Below, piece by piece: positions 29,209 to 37,436 of a DNA stretch of 64,000 bases; within the stretch, counting starts at the first letter, position 1; each line of letters starts with the position of its first letter. This DNA comes from DAOTWA01 sp963702935 (lineage in GTDB: Bacteria > Chloroflexota > Anaerolineae > Anaerolineales > Anaerolineaceae). The notes under the pieces were generated by a model. It made no database searches and had not been told where the DNA came from. It was given only the letters and a program-made list of their open reading frames with translations. Made by a program: the position numbers and the translations under genes. The stretch is from contig OY969772.1 of the NCBI GenBank assembly GCA_963702935.1, positions 496,001 to 560,000 on the forward strand, in the 5' to 3' direction.

Positions 29209-30497
29209 GCTTGCTCCTCTGCGCCGGTAGGCCGGTAGAGACCGACCAGGCGATTTTTCGGCTGAAGATAAGACTGCGCCACGCGCTGCACGTCAGCCGG
29301 GGTGATGGTCGTCAGGCGTTCCACGTACTGCTCGAACCAGGCGTAATCGGCAAACATTTCGGCGTAGCCCAGCCAGAAGCCCTGGTTGGTGATGTCTTCG
29401 CTGCCGTAGGCGAACAGGGCGCGCGCCTGCTTGATGGCGCGGGCCACCTCCTCCTCGGTCACCGGCGTATCCTGCAAGCGCTGGACCTCGGCGTCGAAAG
29501 CCGCCAGCACCTGGTCGGGGTCTTTATCCGGGCGCACGATCATGGTGACGTCGTACAAGAAGGGGTCGATGGTGGCCTGTAATCCACCACGCACGCTCAC
29601 GGCCAGCTCACGCTCCACCAGGGCACGGTACAGGCGGCTGGTCTTGTTGGAGATGCCTCCCCCGCCGAACATATTCAGGCCGCTTGGGCCGGAGAGCAGG
29701 CTATCCAGCACGGTGATGGCGAAGAAATCCGGGTCGGCGGCGGTGGGGGCGCGGTAAGCCACCTGCAAATAGGTGGTCTCGCCCGGCCCGTTCACGGTAA
29801 GGCGCTGCTCGCCTCCCGGCGGCGGCTCCACCGGCGCGGAGCGCGAGGGAGAGGCGCCGGCCGGCAATCCTCCGTAAAGCTCCTGGATGCGGGCCAGCAT
29901 GGCCTGCGTTTCGAAATCGCCGGAGACGGCCAACACGGCATTGTTCGGCACGTAGTAGGTGCGGTAATGCTGGTAGAGATCGTCGCGCTGCATGGTCTGC
30001 AAATCGGCCAGATCGCCGATGATCTCGTGGTGATAAGGATGCACCTGGAAAGCCGCTGCCTGGAGCGTCTCCTCCAGGCGGAAGAGCGGCTCGTTCTCGT
30101 TGCCCTGGCGCTCGGAGATGATCACGGTGCGCTCCGAGGCCACCTCGTCCGGGTCGAACAGGCTGTTGACCATGCGGTCGGCCTCCAGGCGCAGCCCCAG
30201 GTCGATCTTATCGGCGGGCATCTTCTCGTAGTAGGTGGTCCAATCCAGGTAGGTGAAAGCGTTCCACTGGCCGCCCTCGCGCGAGATGGCCTTATCCAGT
30301 ACGCTGGACGGGAACTGCGGCGTGCCCTTGAACTGCATGTGCTCCACCCAGTGCGATACGCCGGTGCGGCCGGGGACCTCGTTGCGCGAGCCGACCCGGT
30401 ACCACATCCAGGTGCTGACGATCGGCGCCGTGTGGATTTCCTTGAGCATCACGCTCAATCCGTTAGACAATTGGATTTTGTAAAAAGTTGTTGGCAT
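29205..30497 (-). CDS. M16-family zinc metallopeptidase, catalytic subunit
   Basis: A 430-residue zinc peptidase. The inverted zinc motif is HWVEH (H-x-x-E-H) about 58-62, with the downstream glutamate in ERTVIISERQGNENE. A second-half region carries the usual R/Y-containing segment. ATG 30497 is preceded by an AGGGGA site; longer readings have none. Heterodimeric M16B enzymes degrade short peptides such as cleaved targeting or signal sequences. The partner gene follows with a 4-nt overlap. Confidence 0.94.
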   Translation of the reverse strand: MPTTFYKIQLSNGLSVMLKEIHTAPIVSTWMWYRVGSRNEVPGRTGVSHWVEHMQFKGTPQFPSSVLDKAISREGGQWNAFTYLDWTTYYEKMPADKIDLGLRLEADRMVNSLFDPDEVASERTVIISERQGNENEPLFRLEETLQAAAFQVHPYHHEIIGDLADLQTMQRDDLYQHYRTYYVPNNAVLAVSGDFETQAMLARIQELYGGLPAGASPSRSAPVEPPPGGEQRLTVNGPGETTYLQVAYRAPTAADPDFFAITVLDSLLSGPSGLNMFGGGGISNKTSRLYRALVERELAVSVRGGLQATIDPFLYDVTMIVRPDKDPDQVLAAFDAEVQRLQDTPVTEEEVARAIKQARALFAYGSEDITNQGFWLGYAEMFADYAWFEQYVERLTTITPADVQRVAQSYLQPKNRLVGLYRPTGAEEQA

Positions 30498-30517
30498 GGT
30501 TCCCCTGAAATGGTTCC

Positions 30518-31171
30518 TCATTTGAATAAAGAGCGGCACAGCCCGCTGGCGGGTATGCCACACATGAATTGCTCCCAGGAGTTGGGCGGCGAGCTCAATA
30601 GCTGCTGGTAAGGCGCCACAACATTCTGCAAGCCGACGAAAGGCGCGTGTAGCTCGGTATTCTTCAGCGGGATATCCACCGGTACGGTGAGCTGCACGGG
30701 CACGGTCGTGCTCACCGGCACGGTGATGTCCAGCGCGATGGGCAGGCGCGTCCCCGCGGGCAGGACGATGTCCGCCGGAGCGTTGGAAATGCTCAGGCCG
30801 CCGGTCGACAGGTTGACGTGCGCCCCGCTGATGGCCGTGTCGCTGGTGAGCACTACGGTGGTATTGGTCTTCACCGGCAGGTCGAACTGCACCGGGATGG
30901 TGCTGTCCACCTGCACGCTGGTGTGGATGCTCGCCTGGTCCATCAGGACGAAATTATCGTACAGGCCGCCGATGAGCTGGTTGGAGAGCAACTGTTTCAA
31001 TTTAAAAACCTGCGCCCCCAGGGCAATCACGATCACGATCAGGACGACGTTCACCGCCAGCGACAACACCCCGGTGATCGTCCAGAAGGCGGGGAGGAAT
31101 TTGAACGGGCGGCGCGGCCTGGGCGCAACAGGCTCAGGGCGAGGAGCAGGTTCTTGAGAAGGAAGGTCCAT
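30518..31171 (-). CDS. Single-span membrane protein with long extracytoplasmic beta-rich domain
   Basis: A 217-residue protein I do not recognise. A Pro/Arg-rich cytoplasmic start (1-24) precedes one membrane helix (about 29-53); the rest alternates valine-rich segments such as TVPVSTTVPVQLTVPVDIPL, suggesting beta strands outside the membrane. Two cysteines lie near the C-terminus (MCGIPASGLC). It is 20 nt upstream of the M16 peptidase gene and probably shares its transcript, so a membrane role beside the peptidase is possible. Confidence 0.75.
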   Translation of the reverse strand: MDLPSQEPAPRPEPVAPRPRRPFKFLPAFWTITGVLSLAVNVVLIVIVIALGAQVFKLKQLLSNQLIGGLYDNFVLMDQASIHTSVQVDSTIPVQFDLPVKTNTTVVLTSDTAISGAHVNLSTGGLSISNAPADIVLPAGTRLPIALDITVPVSTTVPVQLTVPVDIPLKNTELHAPFVGLQNVVAPYQQLLSSPPNSWEQFMCGIPASGLCRSLFK

Positions 31172-31352
31172 AAGGTTTTTTCCTCGTGACGTTCAGGAAC
31201 GCCCGTCTTGACCAGGCTCTAGAGTCATCTCGGATTCATTTTCCACAGGTAGAATATAGCACATAGCGCCAAATTTGAAAAACGAAATTGGGTTAATGGT
31301 AATTAGATTATAATTATGAAAATTGTACAGATACTCCCCCTGGAGCTTAAAG

Positions 31353-32759
31353 GTGAACACTCTTCCGTATAATAACTCCTTGTACCCAGATACGACCCCC
31401 CAATACTACGTGGCCGTGGTCGGCGCCGGACCGGCCGGCCTGTACGCCGCGAAAACCCTGGCCGGGGAAGGCGTCCAGGTCACTTTGTTCAACCGGGACA
31501 TCAAGCCCGGCGGGCTGGCAGAATACGGCATCTATCCCACCAAGCTCAAGATGAAAGATGGCCTGCGCAACCAGTTCCGCCAGATCCTCAACACGCCGGG
31601 CGTGGATTATTATGGCAACGTCACGATCGGCCAGAATGGCGACCTGACCCTGGACGACCTGCGTGCAATGGGCTTCCAGGCCCTGCTGGTCACCGTGGGC
31701 GCCCAGGGCACCAAGTGGCTGGGCATGCCCGGCGAAGAGCTGAAGGGCGTCTACCACGCCAAGGACGTGGTCTATCATTACAACCAGCTTCCGCCCTTCA
31801 GCGAGGCAAACTACCTGATCGGCAAGCGCGCCGCCGTGATCGGCGGCGGCAACGTCATGCTGGATGTTACTCACTGGCTGGCCGAGGCCCGGCGGGTGGA
31901 CGAGGTCACCGCGGTCGTGCGGCGCGGCCCGGCCGAAGCCAGGTATGACAAGAAGGAGATGGAAGCGGTAGCCGCCTACCTGGACGTGGAAGCTTTCGAA
32001 GCCGAGCTGCGGCGCGCCACGCCGTTGATGCTGTCGCTGGGGCAGGACCCGCAGAACGCCCGGAATTTCATGCAGGAGGCATTGGCGAAGGCCGAGCCGG
32101 CGGTCTCTGCGACGCGCTTCAAGCTGAGCTTTCTGGGCATCCCCTACCGCATCCTGGGGGACGCCAACGGCCGCGTGGCCGGCCTGGAGGTCGAAGACAC
32201 CACTTTGACCCTGGAGAACGGGGACGTCAGGGCCCACCGCCTGGGCACGCGCCACGCCCTGGACGTAGATACGGTCATCTTCGCCATTGGGGATAAAGTC
32301 GACCAGAATTTCGGCCTGCCCGTGGACGGCAACCAGTTCGTGAAGGACGCGCAGCCGCGCTTCCCGCAAGAGGGCCTCTCCTACGAGGTGCTCGACCCCG
32401 GGCGAGGCCAGCGCCTGGAAGACACCTTCGTGGCTGGCTGGGCGCGCCAGGCCAGCAAGGGATTGGTAGGTGTGGCGCGCAAGGACGGCACCAACGGGGC
32501 GCACGCCGTGCTCCAGTACCTGCACAGCCTGCCGCCGCTGGAGGCCTCGCCCTGCCGGGGCATGCGGGATTGCCTGGAACGCCTATCCGCATCCAAAGCG
32601 GTGGTCACTTACGCCGACGTGCTCAACCTGGAAGCCGCCGAGCAGGATATCGCCCGCCAGCGCGGCCTGCCGGACTTTAAGTTCGACTCGAACTGGGAAA
32701 TGCTGGATGCCATGCGTTTTTCCAGCGAGCGCATCCTCGTGCCGTGTGGGGTGGACTGA
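31353..32759 (+). CDS. FAD-dependent pyridine-nucleotide oxidoreductase (ferredoxin-NADP reductase / GltD-like)
   Basis: A 468-residue flavoprotein. The FAD dinucleotide motif VVGAGPAGLYAA is near residue 22, the NAD(P) motif VIGGGNVMLD is near 165, and FAIGDKVD is the second FAD contact. This layout fits adrenodoxin-reductase-like ferredoxin-NADP reductases and GltD-type subunits. GTG 31353 follows a TGGAG site and matches the expected N-terminus. The TPP decarboxylase pair begins 54 nt downstream. A TATAAT box at 31309-31314 could serve as its -10. Electron partner unknown. Confidence 0.88.
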   Translation: MNTLPYNNSLYPDTTPQYYVAVVGAGPAGLYAAKTLAGEGVQVTLFNRDIKPGGLAEYGIYPTKLKMKDGLRNQFRQILNTPGVDYYGNVTIGQNGDLTLDDLRAMGFQALLVTVGAQGTKWLGMPGEELKGVYHAKDVVYHYNQLPPFSEANYLIGKRAAVIGGGNVMLDVTHWLAEARRVDEVTAVVRRGPAEARYDKKEMEAVAAYLDVEAFEAELRRATPLMLSLGQDPQNARNFMQEALAKAEPAVSATRFKLSFLGIPYRILGDANGRVAGLEVEDTTLTLENGDVRAHRLGTRHALDVDTVIFAIGDKVDQNFGLPVDGNQFVKDAQPRFPQEGLSYEVLDPGRGQRLEDTFVAGWARQASKGLVGVARKDGTNGAHAVLQYLHSLPPLEASPCRGMRDCLERLSASKAVVTYADVLNLEAAEQDIARQRGLPDFKFDSNWEMLDAMRFSSERILVPCGVD

Positions 32760-32813
32760 GCCGTTCGGTAGTACAATCGAACAGAATTCAACCCAAGCAT
32801 CAGGAGATACGCC

Positions 32814-33383
32814 ATGAGCATGACGGCACAGGCGGTCGATGAAGTATTGTCCGGCTTAAGAAGTGCAGGCGTCAGCGTAGCCTGTTACCTTCCGGAGTCT
32901 CTGATGAAAGAGCTGTACCGGGCCCTGTTGCAGGCGCCGGACATCCGCGCCATTCCGGTCACGAACGAGGGCGAAGGCGCGGCGATCTGTGGCGGCGTCT
33001 ATCTTTCCGGCAAACGCGCCGCGCTGGTGATGGAAAACTCCGGCATTCGCTCGGCGGCCGAGCCGTTGGCCCGCCTGGGGCTGGGCGCGCGCATCCCGGT
33101 GGTCATGATCATGAGCTATCGCGGGGACATCGGCGAGCCGAACTGGTGGGCCATTCCGCACGGGATCACCATGGAGCCTATGCTCAACGCCTTGCGCATT
33201 CCCTATACCATCGTGCGCCGGGTAGAGGAGATCCGCGCCAGCATAGAACGCGCCTACGTGACGGCCTACGCCAGCCAGCAGCACGTGGCCGTCATATTGG
33301 CCGGTGAGTGCACCAGCTTCGGCGCCGGCCCGGCTTCGCCCAACGCACAAAAGCTGCCGGGGGAAAGGAAGGTAAGCCAATGA
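32814..33383 (+). CDS. TPP-dependent decarboxylase alpha subunit (sulfopyruvate/phosphonopyruvate decarboxylase-like)
   Basis: A 189-residue PYR-type TPP domain. The glutamate that activates TPP lies in PVTNEGEGAAICGG, and VMENSGIRSAAEPLARLG is characteristic of ComD and phosphonopyruvate decarboxylase N-terminal halves. ATG 32814 follows AGGAG. The beta subunit start overlaps its stop codon (ATGA), so the two chains form one enzyme. Whether the substrate is sulfopyruvate (coenzyme M route) or another 2-oxo acid cannot be read here, since no other pathway gene is adjacent. Confidence 0.88.
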   Translation: MSMTAQAVDEVLSGLRSAGVSVACYLPESLMKELYRALLQAPDIRAIPVTNEGEGAAICGGVYLSGKRAALVMENSGIRSAAEPLARLGLGARIPVVMIMSYRGDIGEPNWWAIPHGITMEPMLNALRIPYTIVRRVEEIRASIERAYVTAYASQQHVAVILAGECTSFGAGPASPNAQKLPGERKVSQ

Positions 33384-33988
33384 AGCGCCTGGATTGTATG
33401 AAGCTGCTAGGCGCCAGGCTCGAGGACGAGCTGGTCATCCTTTCGCTGGGCGGCTCGGTGGACGAATGGCACGCCGCCGCGCCTCACATGCGAGAGGCCA
33501 GCCTGTTCCAGCAGCAATTAGGCTGCGTGACCCCCGAAGCCTTCGGATTGGCGGTGGGGCTGCCCCAGCGGCGCATCGTCGCCCTGGATACCGATGGAGG
33601 CATGTTGTTCAACCTGGGCATCCTGGCCACGCTGGCCAACGAGCGGCCTCCCAACTTGCTGGTCGTCGTCTGGGATAACGAGTGTTACCTGTCCATCGGC
33701 GGGCCGCCGACCCACACTGCCGGGGGCATCGTGGATCTTTCGGCCATCGCGCGGGGAGCCGGCATTCCCCACGCCGCCACCGTGCGCACGCTGGAAGATT
33801 TCGACGCGCTATGCGCCGAGGCGCTGGCCGCCAAAGACCTCTACGTAATCGTAGCCAAGGTAGAGGGAACGCCTTCCGAAAGCATCCCCCGCAAGCATGG
33901 CGACGGCGTAGAATACAAAACCATCTTCGTCAGGCACGTGGAGCGCACCGAGGGCGTCACCATCCTCGGCCCTTCCGAGCACAACTGA
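33380..33988 (+). CDS. TPP-dependent decarboxylase beta subunit (ComE-like)
   Basis: A 202-residue PP-type TPP domain. The TPP/magnesium motif is ALDTDGGMLFNLG followed by VVWDNECY; the usual GDG is TDG here. Together with the upstream PYR subunit it forms a two-chain decarboxylase like sulfopyruvate decarboxylase. The C-terminal 25 residues are polar and less family-like. The 4-nt overlap with the alpha gene fixes the start at ATG 33380. Confidence 0.87.
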   Translation: MKRLDCMKLLGARLEDELVILSLGGSVDEWHAAAPHMREASLFQQQLGCVTPEAFGLAVGLPQRRIVALDTDGGMLFNLGILATLANERPPNLLVVVWDNECYLSIGGPPTHTAGGIVDLSAIARGAGIPHAATVRTLEDFDALCAEALAAKDLYVIVAKVEGTPSESIPRKHGDGVEYKTIFVRHVERTEGVTILGPSEHN

Positions 33989-34120
33989 TCTGAATTCGAG
34001 AGAAGGATAAGGGAAAGCCTTCAACCCCGAAGAACACCGGGAGCACAAAGCTTTTTGGGAAATCAGAACTATAAATCCGCGTTCTCAGTGCTCGTCCGTG
34101 TCCCCTTGCTTAAAAGCGCA

Positions 34121-34630
34121 TCAAACCTTGTGCGTTTGGCTCCCTCGCCTGGACCTCCCCTGAGTATAAGGGATCAGCAGCAGGAAGCCGACGGCAATGA
34201 CGGCTTCACCCAGCATCACACCGCGCTGCTGCCAGGGCCCGAAATAGCCCGGCAAGGGTTGGCTGCCGAAGCCAAACACATCCGCCATGCCGGAGAAGAC
34301 CGCCACGACGTAGCCGGTAGCCACCATGCGAAAGCCGATGTCGGCGGCGATGCTGCGCTGCGCCCCGCCCCAGGCGGCAGCCAGGCTGATGTACCCACCC
34401 ACGCACATGATGCCCATCCCAACCAGGAAAACGGCAATCTGCACGAAGCCGATCACCGGGCTGCGATCCAGGCCGAACAAGGCCGGCCGCGCCCCAAGCA
34501 AGAACACCAGGAAGCCCGTCAGGGTGATGGTCAAACCGGAGCGAAGCTGCAAATTCGGATAACGCTCTGTCAGCTTCAGGGTCGGCTCATCACTGCCGGG
34601 GAGGGGTTCAGATTTATTCGAGTCACTCAT
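34121..34630 (-). CDS. Four-helix membrane protein of unknown function
   Basis: A 169-residue protein with about four membrane helices (residues 31-50, 60-88, 100-122, 135-155) after a polar N-terminus. No motif is recognised. Its ATG overlaps the TGA of the dipeptidase gene (ATGA), so it is translated with it. A role near the membrane dipeptidase is only inferred from coupling. Confidence 0.75.
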   Translation of the reverse strand: MSDSNKSEPLPGSDEPTLKLTERYPNLQLRSGLTITLTGFLVFLLGARPALFGLDRSPVIGFVQIAVFLVGMGIMCVGGYISLAAAWGGAQRSIAADIGFRMVATGYVVAVFSGMADVFGFGSQPLPGYFGPWQQRGVMLGEAVIAVGFLLLIPYTQGRSRRGSQTHKV

Positions 34631-35739
34631 CGCTTCTCAGGCAAATGCTTCTCCAGGTGCGCCCGCCAGTTTCCGCCCAGGATGGCGGCCACATCCTCTT
34701 CATTGTAACCCTTTTCTGCCAGCAGGGGCGCCAGCTTTTGCAGGTCTGCCACGGTATCGATCTCCTGCGGAGTGCCCTGCACCCCAAAGCCGCCGTCGAA
34801 GTCGCTGCCCAGGCCCACGTGGCGCGCGTCTCCGGCCCTCTGGCAGACGTAGTCGATGTGCGCGACCACGTCTCGCAGGCTAACCGCATCTTTGCCGTCC
34901 TCCGGCGACCAGTTGGCGCGCAAGAAACGGTTGTGAGGCATGATGCCGAGCACCCCATCGCGCTCGATCAGCCCATCGATGACCGCATCGGGAAGATGGC
35001 GGTTGCTTTCAGAGCCTTTGAGCATGGCCAGCGGGTTGGCGTGGCTGGAAATGATGGGTCCGGGATAGCGGTCGAGCGCCTGCAAAGCGGCCTTGGCGTC
35101 CATGTGGCTGAGGTCCAGCGTGAAGCCAAACCCGGCCATGTGCTCCAGTAGCTCCTGGCCGTCGCGGGTCAGCCCGCCCGGCTCGCGCGTGCCGCCGCAG
35201 AAACGCGTGCCGGCCCAGGCCGGGCCGATGACGCTGACCCCACGCTGCCACCATTCCTCCAGCTCTTCGGGCCGGCGCACGCCTTCGGCGCCTTCCATGA
35301 GCACCACCAGCCCTACCGGGTGCGTCGCGTCCCCTTCGTTTCCGGAGCGGGGCTGCGTCCAATCCGCCAGCACGGCTTCGAGGTCAGCGCGCTCCAGGAT
35401 CAGCCTAAACTTTTGCGGGTGCTCTTCCACCAGCCGGTGATAAGCGTCCAGCTCGGCACTGTACCAGCGGTGGGCCTGCTCGTCATCCTCGTAGAATACG
35501 CGGTCCCAGGCCTCATTGTGAGCCAGCCTGCGGCGCGGAGTCGCAAAAAGGGTGCCAAATACCACGGCCACGTTCCCACGCTGGTAATCCGGCCACCCCA
35601 GCAGCGTGACGCCGTTCCAGACCGGCGCCTGGGTGGTCGCCTCTGCCACGCGTCTTTCTGCCGCCGAAGTGGTATAGTCGCGCCCCAGGGCCAGCATATT
35701 CCAGGCCAGATCTTCGTGGGAATCAATGATCAGGTGCAT
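34627..35739 (-). CDS. Membrane dipeptidase (renal dipeptidase family, M19)
   Basis: A 370-residue zinc dipeptidase. Metal and active-site segments are IIDSHEDLAWN at the N-terminus, VLMEGAEG, LDLSHMD, ISSHANP and GLGSDFDGG, in family order. It hydrolyses dipeptides, and members accept D-configured C-terminal residues. ATG 35739 gives the conserved start; upstream codons overlap a hairpin. No ribosome site is visible. A membrane protein gene follows with a 4-nt overlap. Confidence 0.92.
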   Translation of the reverse strand: MHLIIDSHEDLAWNMLALGRDYTTSAAERRVAEATTQAPVWNGVTLLGWPDYQRGNVAVVFGTLFATPRRRLAHNEAWDRVFYEDDEQAHRWYSAELDAYHRLVEEHPQKFRLILERADLEAVLADWTQPRSGNEGDATHPVGLVVLMEGAEGVRRPEELEEWWQRGVSVIGPAWAGTRFCGGTREPGGLTRDGQELLEHMAGFGFTLDLSHMDAKAALQALDRYPGPIISSHANPLAMLKGSESNRHLPDAVIDGLIERDGVLGIMPHNRFLRANWSPEDGKDAVSLRDVVAHIDYVCQRAGDARHVGLGSDFDGGFGVQGTPQEIDTVADLQKLAPLLAEKGYNEEDVAAILGGNWRAHLEKHLPEKR

Positions 35740-35757
35740 AAGGGAATTAAATGACGA

Positions 35758-35790
35758 AGAGCGCACCGGCAGGGTGCGCTCTGTTTTTTT
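35758..35790 (+). terminator. Hairpin with T-run between S1 gene and dipeptidase gene
   Basis: Arms 35758-35767 and 35773-35782 form a 10-bp stem. The T7 run (35784-35790) is on the plus strand, but both neighbouring genes are on the minus strand. In the minus direction the stem is followed by a weak T-rich stretch, so it may act as a bidirectional or partial terminator after the S1 gene. Confidence 0.6.
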
Positions 35791-35792
35791 GA

Positions 35793-37092
35793 CTATTCAG
35801 CTTCGCCGGCGATGGGAGCGTCCTGAGCGGCCTGGGTATCCGGGGCGTCTGGAGCTTCCGGGGCTTCCTCGTTGCTCTCTTCAGGTTCGGGGGCATCGAT
35901 CTCGTCCAGAGCCTGCCAGTCCATATCGGCGTACTGGGGAAAGTCCACGCGGCGGATGCTCAAGCCGATGCGATGGTTGTCGGCGTCGATCTTGATGACG
36001 CGCAGGGTGACCGTCTCGCCTTCGTGCAGCACCTCTTTGGGGTGCTCGATGCGCTTGTCGGAGATCTCGGAGATGTGGATGAGACCTTCCACCTCGCCCT
36101 CCAGGCGGGCGAACGCTCCGAACTTGGTCAGGCGCGTGATGGTGCCTTCCACGAGCTGGCCGACCTGGTAGTGGGAAACCAATTCCGACCACGGATCGGG
36201 TAGAAGCTGGCGGATGCTCAGACCGATGCGCTTCTTTTCGCGGTCGATGCTGATCACCTTGACCTTGACTTCCTGGCCAACCTTGAGCACCTCGCTGGGA
36301 TGCTTGATGCGCTCCCAGGAGATCTCGGAGAGGTGCACCAGGCCATCGGCGCCGCTGATGTTGACGAACGCGCCGAAATCGGCCAGGCTGGTGACGCGCC
36401 CGGTGCGCTCTTCGCCTTCCTTCAGCTCCTCGATGACACGCTCTTTGAGGCTCTCGCGCGTCTCGCTGCTGGCGGCCCGTTCCGAGAGGATCAGGCGGCG
36501 GCGCTCGCGATCCACTTCGATCACGCGCACGTTGAGCGGCTCACCGACCATCTTGCTCCAGCGCTGTTCAGGCGTGTCGCCGGTCATGGCCACCCGGCGG
36601 CTGAGGCTGATCTGGGAGGCCGGCACGAAACCGCGCAGCGTTCCCAGGGGGACGATCAGCCCGCCCTTGTTAAATCCGATAATTTCGCTATGGAACAACT
36701 CTCTCGGAGCCCAGCAGTTTTTCTGCTTCCTGCCAGCTCACCTCCTCGCGCGCCCGTACGTACGAGAGCACCAGGTTACCGCTCTGGTCTTCAGGGTTAA
36801 CCACGTATACGGGAACTTCCATTCCAACCTTGAGGTTGGCCAGCTCGGCGGGCGGAATCAACTCCAGCTCTTTGCCGGCAATCAATCCTTCCGATTTCGT
36901 GCCGACACTCACCAGGATCTGGTTGGAACTGATGCTCGCAATAACGCCGCTGCGGATCTCTCCCTGCGAAGGGAAATCGATCCCCAAGCCTTCTTGCTCC
37001 AACAAGGCTCCCATATTCATATTGTGGTTTTCAGCCGTCTGATTATTCTCGGGCTTGGCCCCCTGCTCGAGTTGGGCGTCGTTTTGGTCCAT
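35793..37092 (-). CDS. Ribosomal protein S1-like protein with four S1 domains, one frameshift
   Basis: Corrected length is about 432 residues after removing one base near 36693-36699. Four S1/OB-fold RNA-binding domains follow a polar N-terminal tail. The first is divergent; domains 3 and 4 show GRVTSLADFGAFV, GLVHLSEIS and GTITRLTKFGAFA, GLIHISEIS. The C-terminus is acidic and Pro/Ala-rich. S1 proteins bind mRNA and aid translation initiation; four-domain forms also occur as general RNA-binding proteins. A promoter at 37131-37159 lies 39 nt upstream. If the shift is real, only the first S1 domain is made normally. Confidence 0.87.
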
Positions 37093-37130
37093 ATGGTTTA
37101 GGTACTCCGGTTAAAAGAGATGTAGTTTGA

Positions 37131-37159
37131 ATTATATATGTTAAATCGTAAGTTGGCAA
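37131..37159 (-). promoter_or_regulatory. Promoter of the S1-domain gene
   Basis: On the minus strand TTGCCA (37159-37154) and TATAAT (37136-37131) are 17 nt apart, about 39 nt before the start codon. Confidence 0.65.
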
Positions 37160-37200
37160 CCCTGGGGAGAAACGAGAGTCGAAATTTGTCAAGGAATAAA

Positions 37201-37391
37201 GGGGAGGAGGAAGGCGGAAGGATGAAGGATGAAGCCAATCAGGCGACGAGGTAATAAAGGCGATCAGGCAACCAGGTAATCAGGCAACCAGGTAAGGGCT
37301 TGATCCCTGATTGCCTGTTCCCTGATCTCCTGTTCCCTGATCGCCTGTTCCCTGCCCTCCTCATCCTTCATCCCTCCTCCTTCATCCTTTC
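37201..37391. repeat. Octamer-repeat inverted array, locus 5
   Basis: The left part holds GGATGAAG-type units and then CAATCAGG, CGATCAGG, CAACCAGG, TAATCAGG, CAACCAGG. The right part (about 37300-37391) carries complements (CCTGATTG, CCTGTTCC, CCTGATCG) and ends in CATCCTTCATCC units that match the left end. The whole 190-nt block, which fills most of the 344-nt gap between the S1 and chelatase genes, can fold on itself. Confidence 0.75.
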
Positions 37392-37436
37392 TTTTGTGGT
37401 AAACTTTCTAAGTTCGATCTTACTTAAGGATTCTTT

